Assembly: GCA_046542255.1 (NCBI GenBank)
Contig: JBKHBT010000002.1
Location: forward strand, 1-64,000
Reading direction: 5' to 3'
Length of the DNA: 64,000 nt
From: JBKHBT01 sp046542255
GTDB taxonomy: Bacteria > UBP14 > UBA6098 > JBKHBT01
In this document: positions 44,455-54,018 of the stretch, in pieces
Layout: every line of letters begins with the position of its first letter
How positions within the stretch are numbered: position 1 is the stretch's first letter
Made by a program: the position numbers and the translations under genes
Notes under the pieces: model-generated
What the model was told of the DNA's origin: nothing
Seen by the model: only the letters and a program-made list of their open reading frames with translations
The model's database searches: none

Positions 44455-44477
44455 GAAGTAATTTCTAAGGAGGATAA

Positions 44478-45923
44478 ATGCGAGATTTATTGACTTATGC
44501 ACTCGATACCCTGTCGAGAGCGAATGTCGATTATGCAGATATCCGTTTTCGTGAAACTTTGAATGAGCGTTTATATACTATGAACGATGTGCTCAAAGCA
44601 TTTCATAATTCGGAAGACTCTGGCATCGGTATTCGCGTGCTTAGGAACGGGCGATGGGGCTTTGCAGCGACTCCATTCACCGATAAAAAGAATATTGATA
44701 AAGCGATAAAAAAAGCTATCGATATAGCTGAATCTACAAGCGATATCGATCAGAAACCTATAATTCTAACACCAGACCGCCCTCAAATAGCCAAATTCAG
44801 AACAAATATCGATAAGGACCCATTCCAGGTACCGCTCTCAGAAAAACTCGACCTGCTGACATCGATATATGGCGAAACAAGCAAGGTAAATAAAATCAAA
44901 AGAACCGATGCAATGCTCTATTTCAAAAAAATGCATCAGATTTTCCTTTCTACCGAAGGCTCTGACCTGGAAAATGAATTTTATATCTCGGCAGGCGGTT
45001 ATCAATGCACCGCCGTTGACAATGGCGATTTCCAGACACGTTCATATCAGGACTTCCCGAAATCGGCCGGCTGGGAATGGATTCTCCAGCAGCCTTTCCA
45101 TAAAAAAGCACCCCAGATTGCAGAAGAGGCAGTCCAAAAGCTCACAGCACCCAAAGGGCCATCGGGCAAGATGGATCTTATACTTCTGCCATCTCATCTT
45201 GTGCTTACGATTCACGAATCTGTTGGCCATCCAACAGAACTCGACCGAGTCCTTGGCTGGGAAGCCAATATGGCCGGAATTTCATTCGCTACCACAGATA
45301 AATTAGGCAATTTCAAATACGGGTCAGAACTCGTTAATTTTGTGGCAGATAATAATCTCGAAGGCGGGCTTGCAAGCTGGGGCTTCGATGATGATGGCGT
45401 GCCTTCCAAAAGATGGAATATCGTAAAAGATGGCATTCTTGTGAACTACGGAACAACAAGAGATACAGCACATTATATAGGCCAGGACGAAAGCATGGGA
45501 TGCTCCCGGGCCGATTCATATGCCTCACAGCCAATAAATAGAATACCCAATCTATCACTTATGCCCGGAAAGAATAAGCTTTCCCTGGATGATCTAATAG
45601 CAGATACCGAAGAGGCAATCATCATAGATGGGCGCGGTAGTTTCTCTATAGACCAAAGACGTTATAATTTCCAATTCGGTGGTGATTTCTTCCAGAAGAT
45701 CGAAAATGGCAAGATTGTCGGGCCACTGCGCGATGTTACATATCAGGCAATAACTCCAGAATTCTGGCGAAGCATGGACGCAATTTGCAGCCGAGAAGAA
45801 TGGCTTCCACACGGAGTCCTTAATTGCGGAAAGGGCGAGCCTATGCAGGGTATGCAGATGAGCCATGGTAGCGCTCCAGCCAGATTCAGGAAAATCGATG
45901 TAGGAGGTGCCTTAAATGGATAA
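44478..45923 (+). CDS. tldD: TldD-type zinc metalloprotease
   Basis: A 481-residue subunit of the TldD/TldE (PmbA) protease, which trims unfolded peptides and modified peptides such as microcin B17 precursor. The zinc motif HESVGHPTE (HExxxH) is present, with the later metal-site DSMGCS- and SYASQP-type segments. It overlaps pmbA by 8 bases, matching the usual heterodimer operon. Strong AAGGAGG. Carries the catalytic subunit; its partner is inactive on its own. Confidence 0.92.
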   Translation: MRDLLTYALDTLSRANVDYADIRFRETLNERLYTMNDVLKAFHNSEDSGIGIRVLRNGRWGFAATPFTDKKNIDKAIKKAIDIAESTSDIDQKPIILTPDRPQIAKFRTNIDKDPFQVPLSEKLDLLTSIYGETSKVNKIKRTDAMLYFKKMHQIFLSTEGSDLENEFYISAGGYQCTAVDNGDFQTRSYQDFPKSAGWEWILQQPFHKKAPQIAEEAVQKLTAPKGPSGKMDLILLPSHLVLTIHESVGHPTELDRVLGWEANMAGISFATTDKLGNFKYGSELVNFVADNNLEGGLASWGFDDDGVPSKRWNIVKDGILVNYGTTRDTAHYIGQDESMGCSRADSYASQPINRIPNLSLMPGKNKLSLDDLIADTEEAIIIDGRGSFSIDQRRYNFQFGGDFFQKIENGKIVGPLRDVTYQAITPEFWRSMDAICSREEWLPHGVLNCGKGEPMQGMQMSHGSAPARFRKIDVGGALNG

Positions 45924-47220
45924 TATGAAGAAAAGATTCGAGCAAATTGTCGAGTATATCAAGCTCATAAGCAGCGCTGATGATTATATTATCCAGTGGT
46001 ATGCAAAGGATAGCGCCCTTACAAGATTTGCAGATAATATGGTAACCCAAAATGTGGATATTTTCTCCGAAAAGGTAGAGCTGACATCATACTTCGATGG
46101 CAAAAAAGCATCTTTGGAAACCGCCAATTTGGACAAAGACGGACTCACAAGACTTGTAAAAAAATGCGAGCTAACTGCAAAAAATTCGATTAAAGACAAA
46201 GAATACATGCCAACTCTGGCCCAAACCGACCAGAAAATCATAAATGATATCGATCCTGCGGTCATAGATATGGGATCACGGCAAAGAGCCAAAATAGCAA
46301 AATATGCTATCGAGAGGTCCCAAAAAGAGGATGCAATCGCTGCTGGCATAGTCCAAAAGGGTATCAACTTTTTAGGTATAGCAACCAAAAATGGCGCTCA
46401 TAAATTCTATGCCAAAACACGCGCTGAATACAAAAATACTATCGATATAAATAACCACAAAGGCGCAGCATGGGAAAGCGATTTCAAATTAGATAGAATC
46501 AATGCAGAGGCTATCTTTGAGGAGGCCCTTAAAGATGCCAGGCTTCTTAATCAAAGAGTCGAGCTGGAACCCGGTAGATATAAAGTTTTGATTGGAGCTC
46601 GTGCTGCACGGCATCTATTCTCGATGATGTCCTATTATGGGCTAAACAGGCGCGCTGTCGATGAAGGCTATTCTGCCTTCACTGGAAAAATTGGCGAAAA
46701 AATAGCCGATGAAAGAATTAATATCTATACAGACCCAAACGATAAAAAAGCTCCAGCAGCTCCTTTCAATTATGAAGGCCAGCCAATCGAAAAAAGACAT
46801 ATCATAAAAAATGGCGTTCTCGAAAGTATTCCTTGTTCAAGATTCTGGGCCAAAGAAAATGACATCGATGCATGGAGCATTGGGAATATCATTTTTGCCG
46901 GTGGCGAAAAAAGCGAGGCCAAACTCCTGGCATCCATCGATCGCGGATTCTATATCAAGGAATTCTGGTATATCAGAATGGTCAAGATGAATGACCTTAC
47001 TCTCACCGGAATGACTCGAAATGGCTTCTTCTATATCGAAGATGGCCTTTTGGTATCCGGCGCTACTCATTTTAGATGGAATGACTCGCCTCTATCGATG
47101 CTAAATAGAATAGTCGAACTCGGACAGGGAAGTGGCAATATACCCGAATGGGGACGAGCCATATTTGCTCCTGCCATGATTGTCGATGATTTCTATCTAT
47201 CGAGCAAGACTCTGTTCTGA
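45916..47220 (+). CDS. pmbA: TldE/PmbA protease subunit
   Basis: A 434-residue paralogue of TldD without the HExxxH motif, forming the other half of the TldD/E heterodimer. It has the typical N-terminal KDSALTRFADNMVTQN and the C-terminal GNIPEWGRAIFAPAMIVDDFYLS. Its start (ATGGAT) overlaps the tldD stop; an ATG four codons later is an alternative. A strong terminator follows. Confidence 0.9.
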   Translation: MDNMKKRFEQIVEYIKLISSADDYIIQWYAKDSALTRFADNMVTQNVDIFSEKVELTSYFDGKKASLETANLDKDGLTRLVKKCELTAKNSIKDKEYMPTLAQTDQKIINDIDPAVIDMGSRQRAKIAKYAIERSQKEDAIAAGIVQKGINFLGIATKNGAHKFYAKTRAEYKNTIDINNHKGAAWESDFKLDRINAEAIFEEALKDARLLNQRVELEPGRYKVLIGARAARHLFSMMSYYGLNRRAVDEGYSAFTGKIGEKIADERINIYTDPNDKKAPAAPFNYEGQPIEKRHIIKNGVLESIPCSRFWAKENDIDAWSIGNIIFAGGEKSEAKLLASIDRGFYIKEFWYIRMVKMNDLTLTGMTRNGFFYIEDGLLVSGATHFRWNDSPLSMLNRIVELGQGSGNIPEWGRAIFAPAMIVDDFYLSSKTLF

Positions 47221-47247
47221 TAAGAATATAAAATGATGATTAATAAG

Positions 47248-47275
47248 GCGCCGTTTTAACGGCGCTTTTTTTATT
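47248..47275 (+). terminator. Terminator after pmbA
   Basis: GCGCCGTT (47248-47255), a 2-base loop, AACGGCGC (47258-47265), then TTTTTTTATTTT. A textbook Rho-independent terminator ending tldD-pmbA. Confidence 0.92.
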
Positions 47276-47346
47276 TTGCTTGTCAGAATTTAAATTTATA
47301 TTACTTTTTAGAACTTGTAAAGTTTTGGGAAAAATAAGTGAGGGAA

Positions 47347-48741
47347 ATGAGAAATCTAATCTTAATAATTTTGATATTGCCGATACTACTACTCTGTCAG
47401 GAAGATAGCCTGTCTTATCGATTTAAAGATGGCATGATAGAAGGAATCGATTCTTTGAGCCAACTCGATAGCCTTGCAACCTTTAGATTCATTATTTTCA
47501 GCGATAATAAAGGCGACTCGCCCACCTCTTCTGAATCATTCGCCAGGATGATCGATTGGACCAGAGAATCATATTGCTTTATCGGCCTTGGCGACCATGT
47601 CAAAAAAGGCTGGGGAAATAGTTTTTGGGATTTCATACAAACAAATCAAGAATGGACAGATAGATTCTACCCCAATATTGCAGATGGCGAAAATGAATAT
47701 TATGGTAAATCTCAGGGCGATTGGGGAGCTGGCGGTGAATTCCTGTCAGAAATCGGTATGGAAAAAAGAACAAATACACAAATTCGAGACAATGGTTGTG
47801 AGTATTATTCGAAAATCTCATGTCCTAGCGATTTCATGATTCACTTGATTCAACTTCACTACCCCGATAATCCGCCAAATGATTCAATTGCATTCAAACC
47901 AGATTCAAGAAAATTCTTGATAGAAACACTTGAAAGTATTCAAAGAAATGAAAAAGATATAATTATAGCAGCAGCACATTCCTACGATGGCTTTTGGTTC
48001 GATGAGCTTTCTGAGTCCGAGCAGGATATAATAATGCAAAAATGCGATCTTGTTCTTTCTGCAACCAGCCACTTTTTCGAAATCTTCGATGTAATACCAG
48101 ATTCAATTGCGCCAGTATTCATAAATACCGGTTCGATTCCTCATTCTGTCGCCTATTGCCCGCCGGGTTATCTCGATGTGCATGTTCTTGACAATCCTCC
48201 TGCGATTATTGGCCAATATATCAATGCAAACATACCTATCCGCGAATTCCAAAACTCAGATTATTCATTTCTCAAAATCCCGGGCGGAGCCACAAGAAAA
48301 ACAGAATTTAGAAAAAAGCGAGAGACCGAGAATTACGATAAAATCATCGGCAGTATCAATAGCAGCCTCACAAAAGCAGAAATGACTGCGATTGCAGAGA
48401 GCCTTTATATCGCAAAAACTAATTCTGATATGGCGATTATCGATTCCACTGAAGGCATCCAGGGACCAGAAGTAAGCAACCGACAATTATGGAAGGTATT
48501 TCCATATAATAATGAAATTTGGGTTCTTAATCTTCCGCCAGAGGATTTCATCCTTCTCTTCGGCGATCGATATGATATCGATGGTAATTCCACTATTAGA
48601 GTTGCTGTCAATAGCTATCTTGGTAGCTATCTTGTAGATAAAAGAGGCCTGTCTGAGGATAAAGTCGAAAAAACAGGTATTTATGAAATCGGCCTACTTA
48701 CTGAATGGCTTTCCAGTAAGATAGATGGCTTATCTGAATAA
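47347..48741 (+). CDS. Exported 5'-nucleotidase-like protein with degenerate metal site
   Basis: From ATG 47347 it has 464 residues with a signal sequence (about 2-17). The N-terminal calcineurin-type fold is recognisable (FIIFSDNKGD 49-57, GLGDH 80-84, DGENEY 113-118, AAAH 208-211, TSHFFE 240-245), but D-x-H, GNH and GHxH are altered, so metal binding is doubtful. Residues about 345-455 resemble the 5'-nucleotidase C-terminal domain (SDMAIIDSTEG, WKVFPYNNEIWVLNLP). It may bind nucleotides or act as a scaffold. GAGGG sits before the ATG. Confidence 0.7.
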   Translation: MRNLILIILILPILLLCQEDSLSYRFKDGMIEGIDSLSQLDSLATFRFIIFSDNKGDSPTSSESFARMIDWTRESYCFIGLGDHVKKGWGNSFWDFIQTNQEWTDRFYPNIADGENEYYGKSQGDWGAGGEFLSEIGMEKRTNTQIRDNGCEYYSKISCPSDFMIHLIQLHYPDNPPNDSIAFKPDSRKFLIETLESIQRNEKDIIIAAAHSYDGFWFDELSESEQDIIMQKCDLVLSATSHFFEIFDVIPDSIAPVFINTGSIPHSVAYCPPGYLDVHVLDNPPAIIGQYINANIPIREFQNSDYSFLKIPGGATRKTEFRKKRETENYDKIIGSINSSLTKAEMTAIAESLYIAKTNSDMAIIDSTEGIQGPEVSNRQLWKVFPYNNEIWVLNLPPEDFILLFGDRYDIDGNSTIRVAVNSYLGSYLVDKRGLSEDKVEKTGIYEIGLLTEWLSSKIDGLSE

Positions 48742-48795
48742 GTAATGCAAATAATCAAATGTATATCATAAGATTAAACTTTTTTGATAATTTTC

Positions 48796-48822
48796 TTGTC
48801 AAATCCGCCATTATACTATATT
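48796..48822 (+). promoter_or_regulatory. Possible rpmB promoter
   Basis: TTGTCA (48796-48801) and TATATT (48817-48822) with a 15-base spacer, 24 bases before the rpmB ATG. The spacer is short, so the call is weak. Confidence 0.3.
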
Positions 48823-48845
48823 TTGCACGGCAAAAGGAGGACTTT

Positions 48846-49040
48846 ATGTCTCAGGTATGTTATATTTGTGGAAAAAAACCACAAGTCGGAAATACTCGAA
48901 GCCATGCTAACAATGCTATGAAGCGCCGTTTTAAACCAAATTTACAGAAGGTTCGGGCTCTTGTCGATGGCAAGCAAAAGAAGATTCTTGCCTGCACAAG
49001 CTGCATTAAAGCTGGTAAGATTACAAAAGTAGTTAGCTAA
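48846..49040 (+). CDS. rpmB: 50S ribosomal protein L28
   Basis: A 64-residue ribosomal protein of the large subunit. MSQVCYICGK starts at an ATG with AAAGGAGG, 29 codons inside the longest open frame. It keeps the C5xxC8 and C50xxC53 pairs, so it is the zinc-binding (C+) form. The conserved RRFKPNLQKVRALV segment is present. rpmG, its frequent neighbour, is not next to it. A terminator follows. Confidence 0.95.
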   Translation: MSQVCYICGKKPQVGNTRSHANNAMKRRFKPNLQKVRALVDGKQKKILACTSCIKAGKITKVVS

Positions 49041-49060
49041 AGACAACTACATTTTTTGAT

Positions 49061-49105
49061 AAAAGCCTCTTTGAAAGATCGAGATCTTTTAAGGGGCTTT
49101 TGTAT
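49061..49105. terminator. Bidirectional terminator between rpmB and lpxA
   Basis: AAAAGCC (49061-49067) pairs with GGCTTTT (49095-49101), with an inner AAAGATC/GATCTTT stem. It has T-runs in both directions, so it can end rpmB (rightward) and lpxA (leftward). Confidence 0.75.
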
Positions 49106-49151
49106 TTGCCAATTTATAGTTTTATATTCGAAGATAGAAATAGCAAAAGGC

Positions 49152-49964
49152 TTATTTTTTGTGTGCTATTCCCCTACTAGATTTTTCTATGAAGTCCATA
49201 AAATAATTCAAAATATCATTTCCTTTTGCAAGCTTAGCTAATTCAACCAAAGCATCTTTTCTATTTATTTTTCTATAGTATAATATCTTGAATGCTTCTT
49301 TTATTACTTGAATTTGCTTTTGGCCGAAATCATTTCTTTTTAGGCCAATTATATTCATACCAGCACATTTAGCCGGAACGCCATCTACGAGTGAATATGG
49401 GAGAATATCTCTTGTAATTTTCGATTGAGCGCCGACCATCGCGAAAGAGCCTATTCGGCAAAACTGATGAATAGCTGTAACGCCGCCGATAATTGCCTTG
49501 CTATCTATCGTCACATGCCCTGCAATATGAGTAGAATTAGCGAGAATGATATCTGAACCTAAGTAGCAATCATGAGCAACATGCACATAAGCCATCAAGA
49601 GATTTCTATCTCCGATTGCACTCTTTCCGGTTTCATCGGTACCGAGATTGAGAGTACAGTACTCTCTTATGATATTATCATCGCCAATAATTAGCTCTGT
49701 ATCTTCTCCGTCATACTTGAGATCCTGTGGAATATTTCCGATCGAACAACCCATATGGATTTGATTTCTTTTACCGATAGTTGTTTTTCCCGTTAACCAA
49801 TTATGTGGGCCGATGACAGTATCTTTTCCTATCTTAACCCGGCTATCGACAATTGAATATGGGCCAATCTTAACGCCCGTGCCTATTTCTGCCGAAGGGT
49901 CCACTATTGCTGTTGGATGTATATCAGTCTGATTTTTCGAATCTTTGTAAAAAGGATGTGTCAT
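49152..49964 (-). CDS. lpxA: UDP-N-acetylglucosamine O-acyltransferase
   Basis: First enzyme of lipid A synthesis, 270 residues: a left-handed beta-helix of hexapeptide repeats (IHPTAIVDPSAEIGTGVKIG, GKRNQIHMGCSIG, IREYCTLN), the catalytic-histidine loop MAYVHVAHDC and the C-terminal helical domain. It overlaps accC by 41 bases; AAGAGGT precedes the ATG. Its presence is direct evidence for an LPS-type outer membrane. Confidence 0.95.
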   Translation of the reverse strand: MTHPFYKDSKNQTDIHPTAIVDPSAEIGTGVKIGPYSIVDSRVKIGKDTVIGPHNWLTGKTTIGKRNQIHMGCSIGNIPQDLKYDGEDTELIIGDDNIIREYCTLNLGTDETGKSAIGDRNLLMAYVHVAHDCYLGSDIILANSTHIAGHVTIDSKAIIGGVTAIHQFCRIGSFAMVGAQSKITRDILPYSLVDGVPAKCAGMNIIGLKRNDFGQKQIQVIKEAFKILYYRKINRKDALVELAKLAKGNDILNYFMDFIEKSSRGIAHKK

Positions 49965-51270
49965 AATTACCTCTTATAAAATCTTCTTCTCTGAGTATTT
50001 TCTTATGTATAGGCAGTGTTGTTTTCACTCCTTCGATAATAAACTCATCCAATGCCCTTTGCATTCTTAATCTGGCTTCGTCTCTTGTATTTCCATGAGT
50101 AATGAGTTTAGCAATCATCGAATCATAATACGATGGAACAACATATCCAGCATATGCATGAGTATCCACTCTAACGCCAAATCCTCCTGGGATATGAAGA
50201 CTTGTGATTCTTCCCGGTGATGGAGCGTAATTATAATCCGGGTCTTCAGCATTTATTCTGCACTCTAATGCATAACCATTGAATCGAATAGATTCCTGCA
50301 ATGCTGGTAATCCTTCGCCTGCGGCTACAAGAAGCTGCGCCTTAACAAGATCGAGCCCAACGACCATTTCTGTAACAGGATGCTCGACCTGAATTCTGGT
50401 ATTCATTTCGATAAAATAAATATTTCCATCTTTATCCATGAGAAATTCTATTGTTCCAGCGCCTTCGAAATTTATAATCGATGCTGCTTTGGCTGCCATC
50501 CTGCCTACCTCATCACGAGTTTTTGAGTTAAAAACAGTCGATGGACATTCTTCTATAAGCTTTTGATGTCGCCTTTGGACGCTACAATCTCTTTCGCCGA
50601 GATGAATAACCTCGCCAGCTCCATCTCCAAGTAATTGCACTTCGATATGCTTGGGATTTTCGATAAATTTCTCGACATATACACCGGGATTTCCAAAAGC
50701 GGATTCGGCCTCGGCCTGTGCCTGTATGAAGGCCTCGTGAATTTCGGTTTCATGCCTGACCAGCCTCATGCCTCGTCCACCGCCACCTGCCGTAGCTTTA
50801 AAAATTACGGGTAATCCAATTTCTATCGCCAGCTTTTTGGCTTCTTCATAAGATGATAGGATCCCCTCAGACCCGGGAACAGTCGGAACTCCAGCATTTT
50901 TCATGATTTCTTTAGCAGTGGCCTTATCACCCATCTGGCGGATCATCTTGGCAGTTGGGCCGATGAATTTAATATTATGGCTTTCACACATCTCGGCAAA
51001 TTCTGCATTCTCGGCCAAAAACCCATAGCCGGGATGGATTGCATCGACATTTGTTATGATGGCTGTTGACATTATATTCCTGGGATCGAGATAGCTCTGG
51101 CTTGGAAGATTACCGCCGATGCATATTGCCTCATCGGCAAGAAGATTATGCAAGCTATTGGTATCTGCTTTCGAATATACAGCGACAGAATGAATTCCCA
51201 GCTCTTTGCATGCCCTAATAACCCGCAAAGCGATCTCGCCACGATTGGCGACTAATACTCTTTTTATCAT
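49924..51270 (-). CDS. accC: Biotin carboxylase, acetyl-CoA carboxylase subunit
   Basis: The ATP-grasp subunit that carboxylates biotin on AccB for fatty acid synthesis, 448 residues. Glycine-rich loop GGGGRGMRLV, MNTRIQVEHPVTE active site, and KRVLVANRGEIALRVIRA at the N-terminus. It overlaps pilT by 4 bases. accB lies two genes upstream, separated from it by pilT. Confidence 0.96.
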   Translation of the reverse strand: MIKRVLVANRGEIALRVIRACKELGIHSVAVYSKADTNSLHNLLADEAICIGGNLPSQSYLDPRNIMSTAIITNVDAIHPGYGFLAENAEFAEMCESHNIKFIGPTAKMIRQMGDKATAKEIMKNAGVPTVPGSEGILSSYEEAKKLAIEIGLPVIFKATAGGGGRGMRLVRHETEIHEAFIQAQAEAESAFGNPGVYVEKFIENPKHIEVQLLGDGAGEVIHLGERDCSVQRRHQKLIEECPSTVFNSKTRDEVGRMAAKAASIINFEGAGTIEFLMDKDGNIYFIEMNTRIQVEHPVTEMVVGLDLVKAQLLVAAGEGLPALQESIRFNGYALECRINAEDPDYNYAPSPGRITSLHIPGGFGVRVDTHAYAGYVVPSYYDSMIAKLITHGNTRDEARLRMQRALDEFIIEGVKTTLPIHKKILREEDFIRGNYDTSFLQRFEKSD

Positions 51271-52475
51271 GAATCTTCCTCTTCATCGATTAAATCATCG
51301 AGCTCGATATCATCGAAGCTGGTTTGCTTTTCTTCCGATTCATCTTCTTCGTCTTCCTGTTCTTTTTTATTCTTCATCTCAAATTCCTGCCAGCCACGAT
51401 CAGAACCAGCAACAAAACCCTGAATACGTAGTTTGAAATCATCCGGGTTGGTTGCATTCTCGAGAGCAGTTTCCAAGGATATCATTCCCTGCTTATAGAA
51501 ACTCATCAATGACTGGTCAAAGCTCTGCATTCCATATTGCACTGCTCCTTCTGAGATTAGGTCTCGAATACCACTTGTCTTCTCCGGGTCGGTAACAAAT
51601 TCTTTGACAGCTTCTGTTCCTATCAAAATCTCGCAGGCCGGTACTCGCCCAGGTTTGTCATCGCGCGGTATAAGCCTTTGTGATACTACTGCCTGCAAAG
51701 TAGATGAAATTAGTAGCCTTATTTCCTGATGCTGATGTGGGGGGAAAAAAGATAAAATTCGATATATCGTTTGCAGGGAATCCAATGTATGCAAAGTCGA
51801 GAGAACGAGATGGCCTGTATCGGCTGCTGAAAGAGCGATCTGCATTGTTATCTCATCTCGAATCTCACCGATTTGAATCACATCAGGGTCCTGCCTTAAA
51901 GCTCTCCTCAATGCCTCGGAAAATGATAAAGTATCCTGTCCTATTTCACGCTGTGCAATAATGGAGCGTTTATTATCATGAATATATTCTATCGGGTCTT
52001 CCACTGTGATTATATTCATAGAGCTGTTTCGATTAATATAATCGACCATAGATGCCAGTGTAGTAGATTTACCGCTGCCTGTAATTCCTGTAACAAGTAT
52101 CATGCCTCTTTTTCTCTGAGAAAGCTTTTCTAAAATCGGAGGCAGATTAAGAGAATCGAATCTTGGTATCGATGTATTAATTAATCTAAAAGCTAAAGCC
52201 GGTGTACCCTTTTGCCTATATAGATTCACTCTAAAGCGTGATTCTTTGCCAATTTGTAATGCGAAATCCAATTCCATTTCTTCATTAAAGCGTGCTATTT
52301 GCTGAGATGTAAGAATTTTCTTGAGCATCTCCAGCATATCCTCCGCAGTAACTGGAGTCTTCGATGCACGAGTGAGTGCGCCCTGTATTCTATATATGGG
52401 CGGAATTCCGACTCTAATATGAAGATCGGATGCCATAGAGCGCGGCATTGCTTCTAGTAATTTACGAATATCCAT
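51267..52475 (-). CDS. pilT: Type IV pilus retraction ATPase PilT family
   Basis: A 402-residue hexameric secretion-type ATPase that retracts type IV pili. Walker A is GITGSGKST, with Asp box EDPIEYIHDN, Walker B DPDVIQIGEIRD and His box TGHLVLSTLHT. The C-terminal tail is long and acidic (last ~30 residues mainly Asp/Glu). It lies between accB (overlapping its stop by one base) and accC (4-base overlap), so it is made with acetyl-CoA carboxylase subunits. No other pilus gene is nearby. Confidence 0.92.
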   Translation of the reverse strand: MDIRKLLEAMPRSMASDLHIRVGIPPIYRIQGALTRASKTPVTAEDMLEMLKKILTSQQIARFNEEMELDFALQIGKESRFRVNLYRQKGTPALAFRLINTSIPRFDSLNLPPILEKLSQRKRGMILVTGITGSGKSTTLASMVDYINRNSSMNIITVEDPIEYIHDNKRSIIAQREIGQDTLSFSEALRRALRQDPDVIQIGEIRDEITMQIALSAADTGHLVLSTLHTLDSLQTIYRILSFFPPHQHQEIRLLISSTLQAVVSQRLIPRDDKPGRVPACEILIGTEAVKEFVTDPEKTSGIRDLISEGAVQYGMQSFDQSLMSFYKQGMISLETALENATNPDDFKLRIQGFVAGSDRGWQEFEMKNKKEQEDEEDESEEKQTSFDDIELDDLIDEEEDS

Positions 52476-52939
52476 TATGAATTAGGGTCCACCAAAAAGA
52501 GCGTATGGCCATATTCGACAGGTTCACCATCTTCGACCAGTACTTTCACGATTTTGCCTGAAACTTCGCTCTTTATTTCATTGAAAATTTTCATAGCTTC
52601 AATCAGGCAAACTACTTTGCCCTTTTCGACCATATCTCCGACAACAATATAGGGTTCATCATCGGGCGATGGCTTTCTGTATAAGGTGCCAACTATTGGC
52701 GCCGTTATTTCGATGTAATTATTATCTTCTTTTTCTTCAGCATCATCTTTTACTTCTTGCTTAGCTGCCGGTTGCTTGAGATTATCGGCCGGGTTCATTG
52801 GGAGATTAACCTGCGGAGCCTGGTTTTTCCCTGCACGAACGATACGAATCTTTTTTCTCCATGAGAGCTGTACTTCAATTTCGCTTAGATCATGCTCTTC
52901 AGCAAGAAATATCAACTGTTTTATTTTTTCGATATTCAT
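52475..52939 (-). CDS. accB: Biotin carboxyl carrier protein of acetyl-CoA carboxylase
   Basis: A 154-residue carrier: an N-terminal segment, a Pro/Glu-rich linker (about 40-75) and the biotinyl domain with the biotin-accepting K117 in EAMKI. VGTLYRKPSPDDEPYIVVGD is the typical thumb region. It works with accC but pilT is in between. An AAGGTGGCGGTGA sequence lies before the ATG. Confidence 0.93.
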   Translation of the reverse strand: MNIEKIKQLIFLAEEHDLSEIEVQLSWRKKIRIVRAGKNQAPQVNLPMNPADNLKQPAAKQEVKDDAEEKEDNNYIEITAPIVGTLYRKPSPDDEPYIVVGDMVEKGKVVCLIEAMKIFNEIKSEVSGKIVKVLVEDGEPVEYGHTLFLVDPNS

Positions 52940-53230
52940 TCACCGCCACCTTGTATTTGTTTCTTGACAATGGCAAAACTCGCCAAATTTGATTAATTTT
53001 GATTTATAATCAAAAAATGGCAAATTGTTAAATACCTCATCTTTTTTTTGTATTACATTTTTCTTAGGATATATTAAAAACTCATAATCGCTTTTTGGTA
53101 TATTCACTATTTTCTCATTTTTACCCAAAATGCCATGATTAATCGCCATTTTATAACAAAAATAAAAAAAACACTTTGCCATGAAAAAAGTCAACATTAT
53201 GTATTCCTTTTTTTTTATCATTTTCTGCAT
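52940..53230 (-). CDS. Doubtful small Lys/Ile-rich ORF
   Basis: An open frame between plsC and accB with two ATGs near 53230 and 53248; a GGAG lies in front of the 53230 one. It ends in TGA overlapping the accB start region. Composition is Lys/Ile/Phe-rich with a few cysteines, with no recognised family, and the last codons coincide with accB upstream signals. It may only be an AT-rich spacer. Confidence 0.25.
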   Translation of the reverse strand: MQKMIKKKEYIMLTFFMAKCFFYFCYKMAINHGILGKNEKIVNIPKSDYEFLIYPKKNVIQKKDEVFNNLPFFDYKSKLIKFGEFCHCQETNTRWR

Positions 53231-53244
53231 ATAAATCTCCATAA

Positions 53245-54018
53245 TCATGCCAAAGACGATGCAGTCTCTGGTTTATTATAATGATTATTAATCTGGATTA
53301 ATTTGCCCTTTTTTTGGATTTCTTCCATCCAATCATGGATAATATCGAGAACTTCATTGCTATCATATTCACTTGCCTGAATTTTCTCGCCAATGAAAAT
53401 CTCCACTTTAGCACTACCGAAGATAAATTCTGTTGGTGGTAGTATCTCATTAGTACCTTTTATGAAAATGGGTACAATTTCCAGATTTTCAATTTCAATT
53501 AATCTTCTTGTGGAACGCTTGAATCTTTGCAATTTGCCATCTTTGCTTCTGGTACCTTCTGGGAAAACAAAATACCTGTATCCCTTCTTTAGTTTGTTTT
53601 TTATTCTTTTCATTGTTCCAAGTTCTTTACGTGATGGCCTTCTTTCTAAAAATTCGCATTCTATAACCTTGAGCCATGTACCAAAAAAAGGGATTTTAGA
53701 AAGAGATTTTCGCGCGATGAAGGTAGCTCTATTATCAACCCAGCCAAATAGAACTGGTATATCCAGATAACTCAAATGATTGCTAATATACAAAATACTC
53801 TTGTCTTCACTGACATCGACTTCTCCATGTACCTCGACTGAATTAAAACTTGACCAAAATGTAAGCCTTCCCCAGAGCATTATACCAAAACGAAATGACG
53901 AACCTAATTTGCGCAATAAATATTCTATAGGCATAAAGGGCAAAGTTCCTAAAAAAATCAGGAACATAAGGAAAGTCGATAAAATCGTTTTTAATCTATT
54001 TAAGAATTTCTTTAGCAT
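53245..54018 (-). CDS. plsC: 1-acylglycerol-3-phosphate acyltransferase family (PlsC)
   Basis: A 257-residue membrane-associated acyltransferase. The HX4D motif is NHLSYLD and the FPEGTRS motif is FPEGTRSKDG. A hydrophobic N-terminus (about 12-35) anchors it. It transfers an acyl chain to lysophosphatidic acid in phospholipid synthesis. A TTG nine bases earlier is possible; I prefer ATG 54018. It overlaps the HIT gene by 23 bases. Confidence 0.88.
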   Translation of the reverse strand: MLKKFLNRLKTILSTFLMFLIFLGTLPFMPIEYLLRKLGSSFRFGIMLWGRLTFWSSFNSVEVHGEVDVSEDKSILYISNHLSYLDIPVLFGWVDNRATFIARKSLSKIPFFGTWLKVIECEFLERRPSRKELGTMKRIKNKLKKGYRYFVFPEGTRSKDGKLQRFKRSTRRLIEIENLEIVPIFIKGTNEILPPTEFIFGSAKVEIFIGEKIQASEYDSNEVLDIIHDWMEEIQKKGKLIQINNHYNKPETASSLA

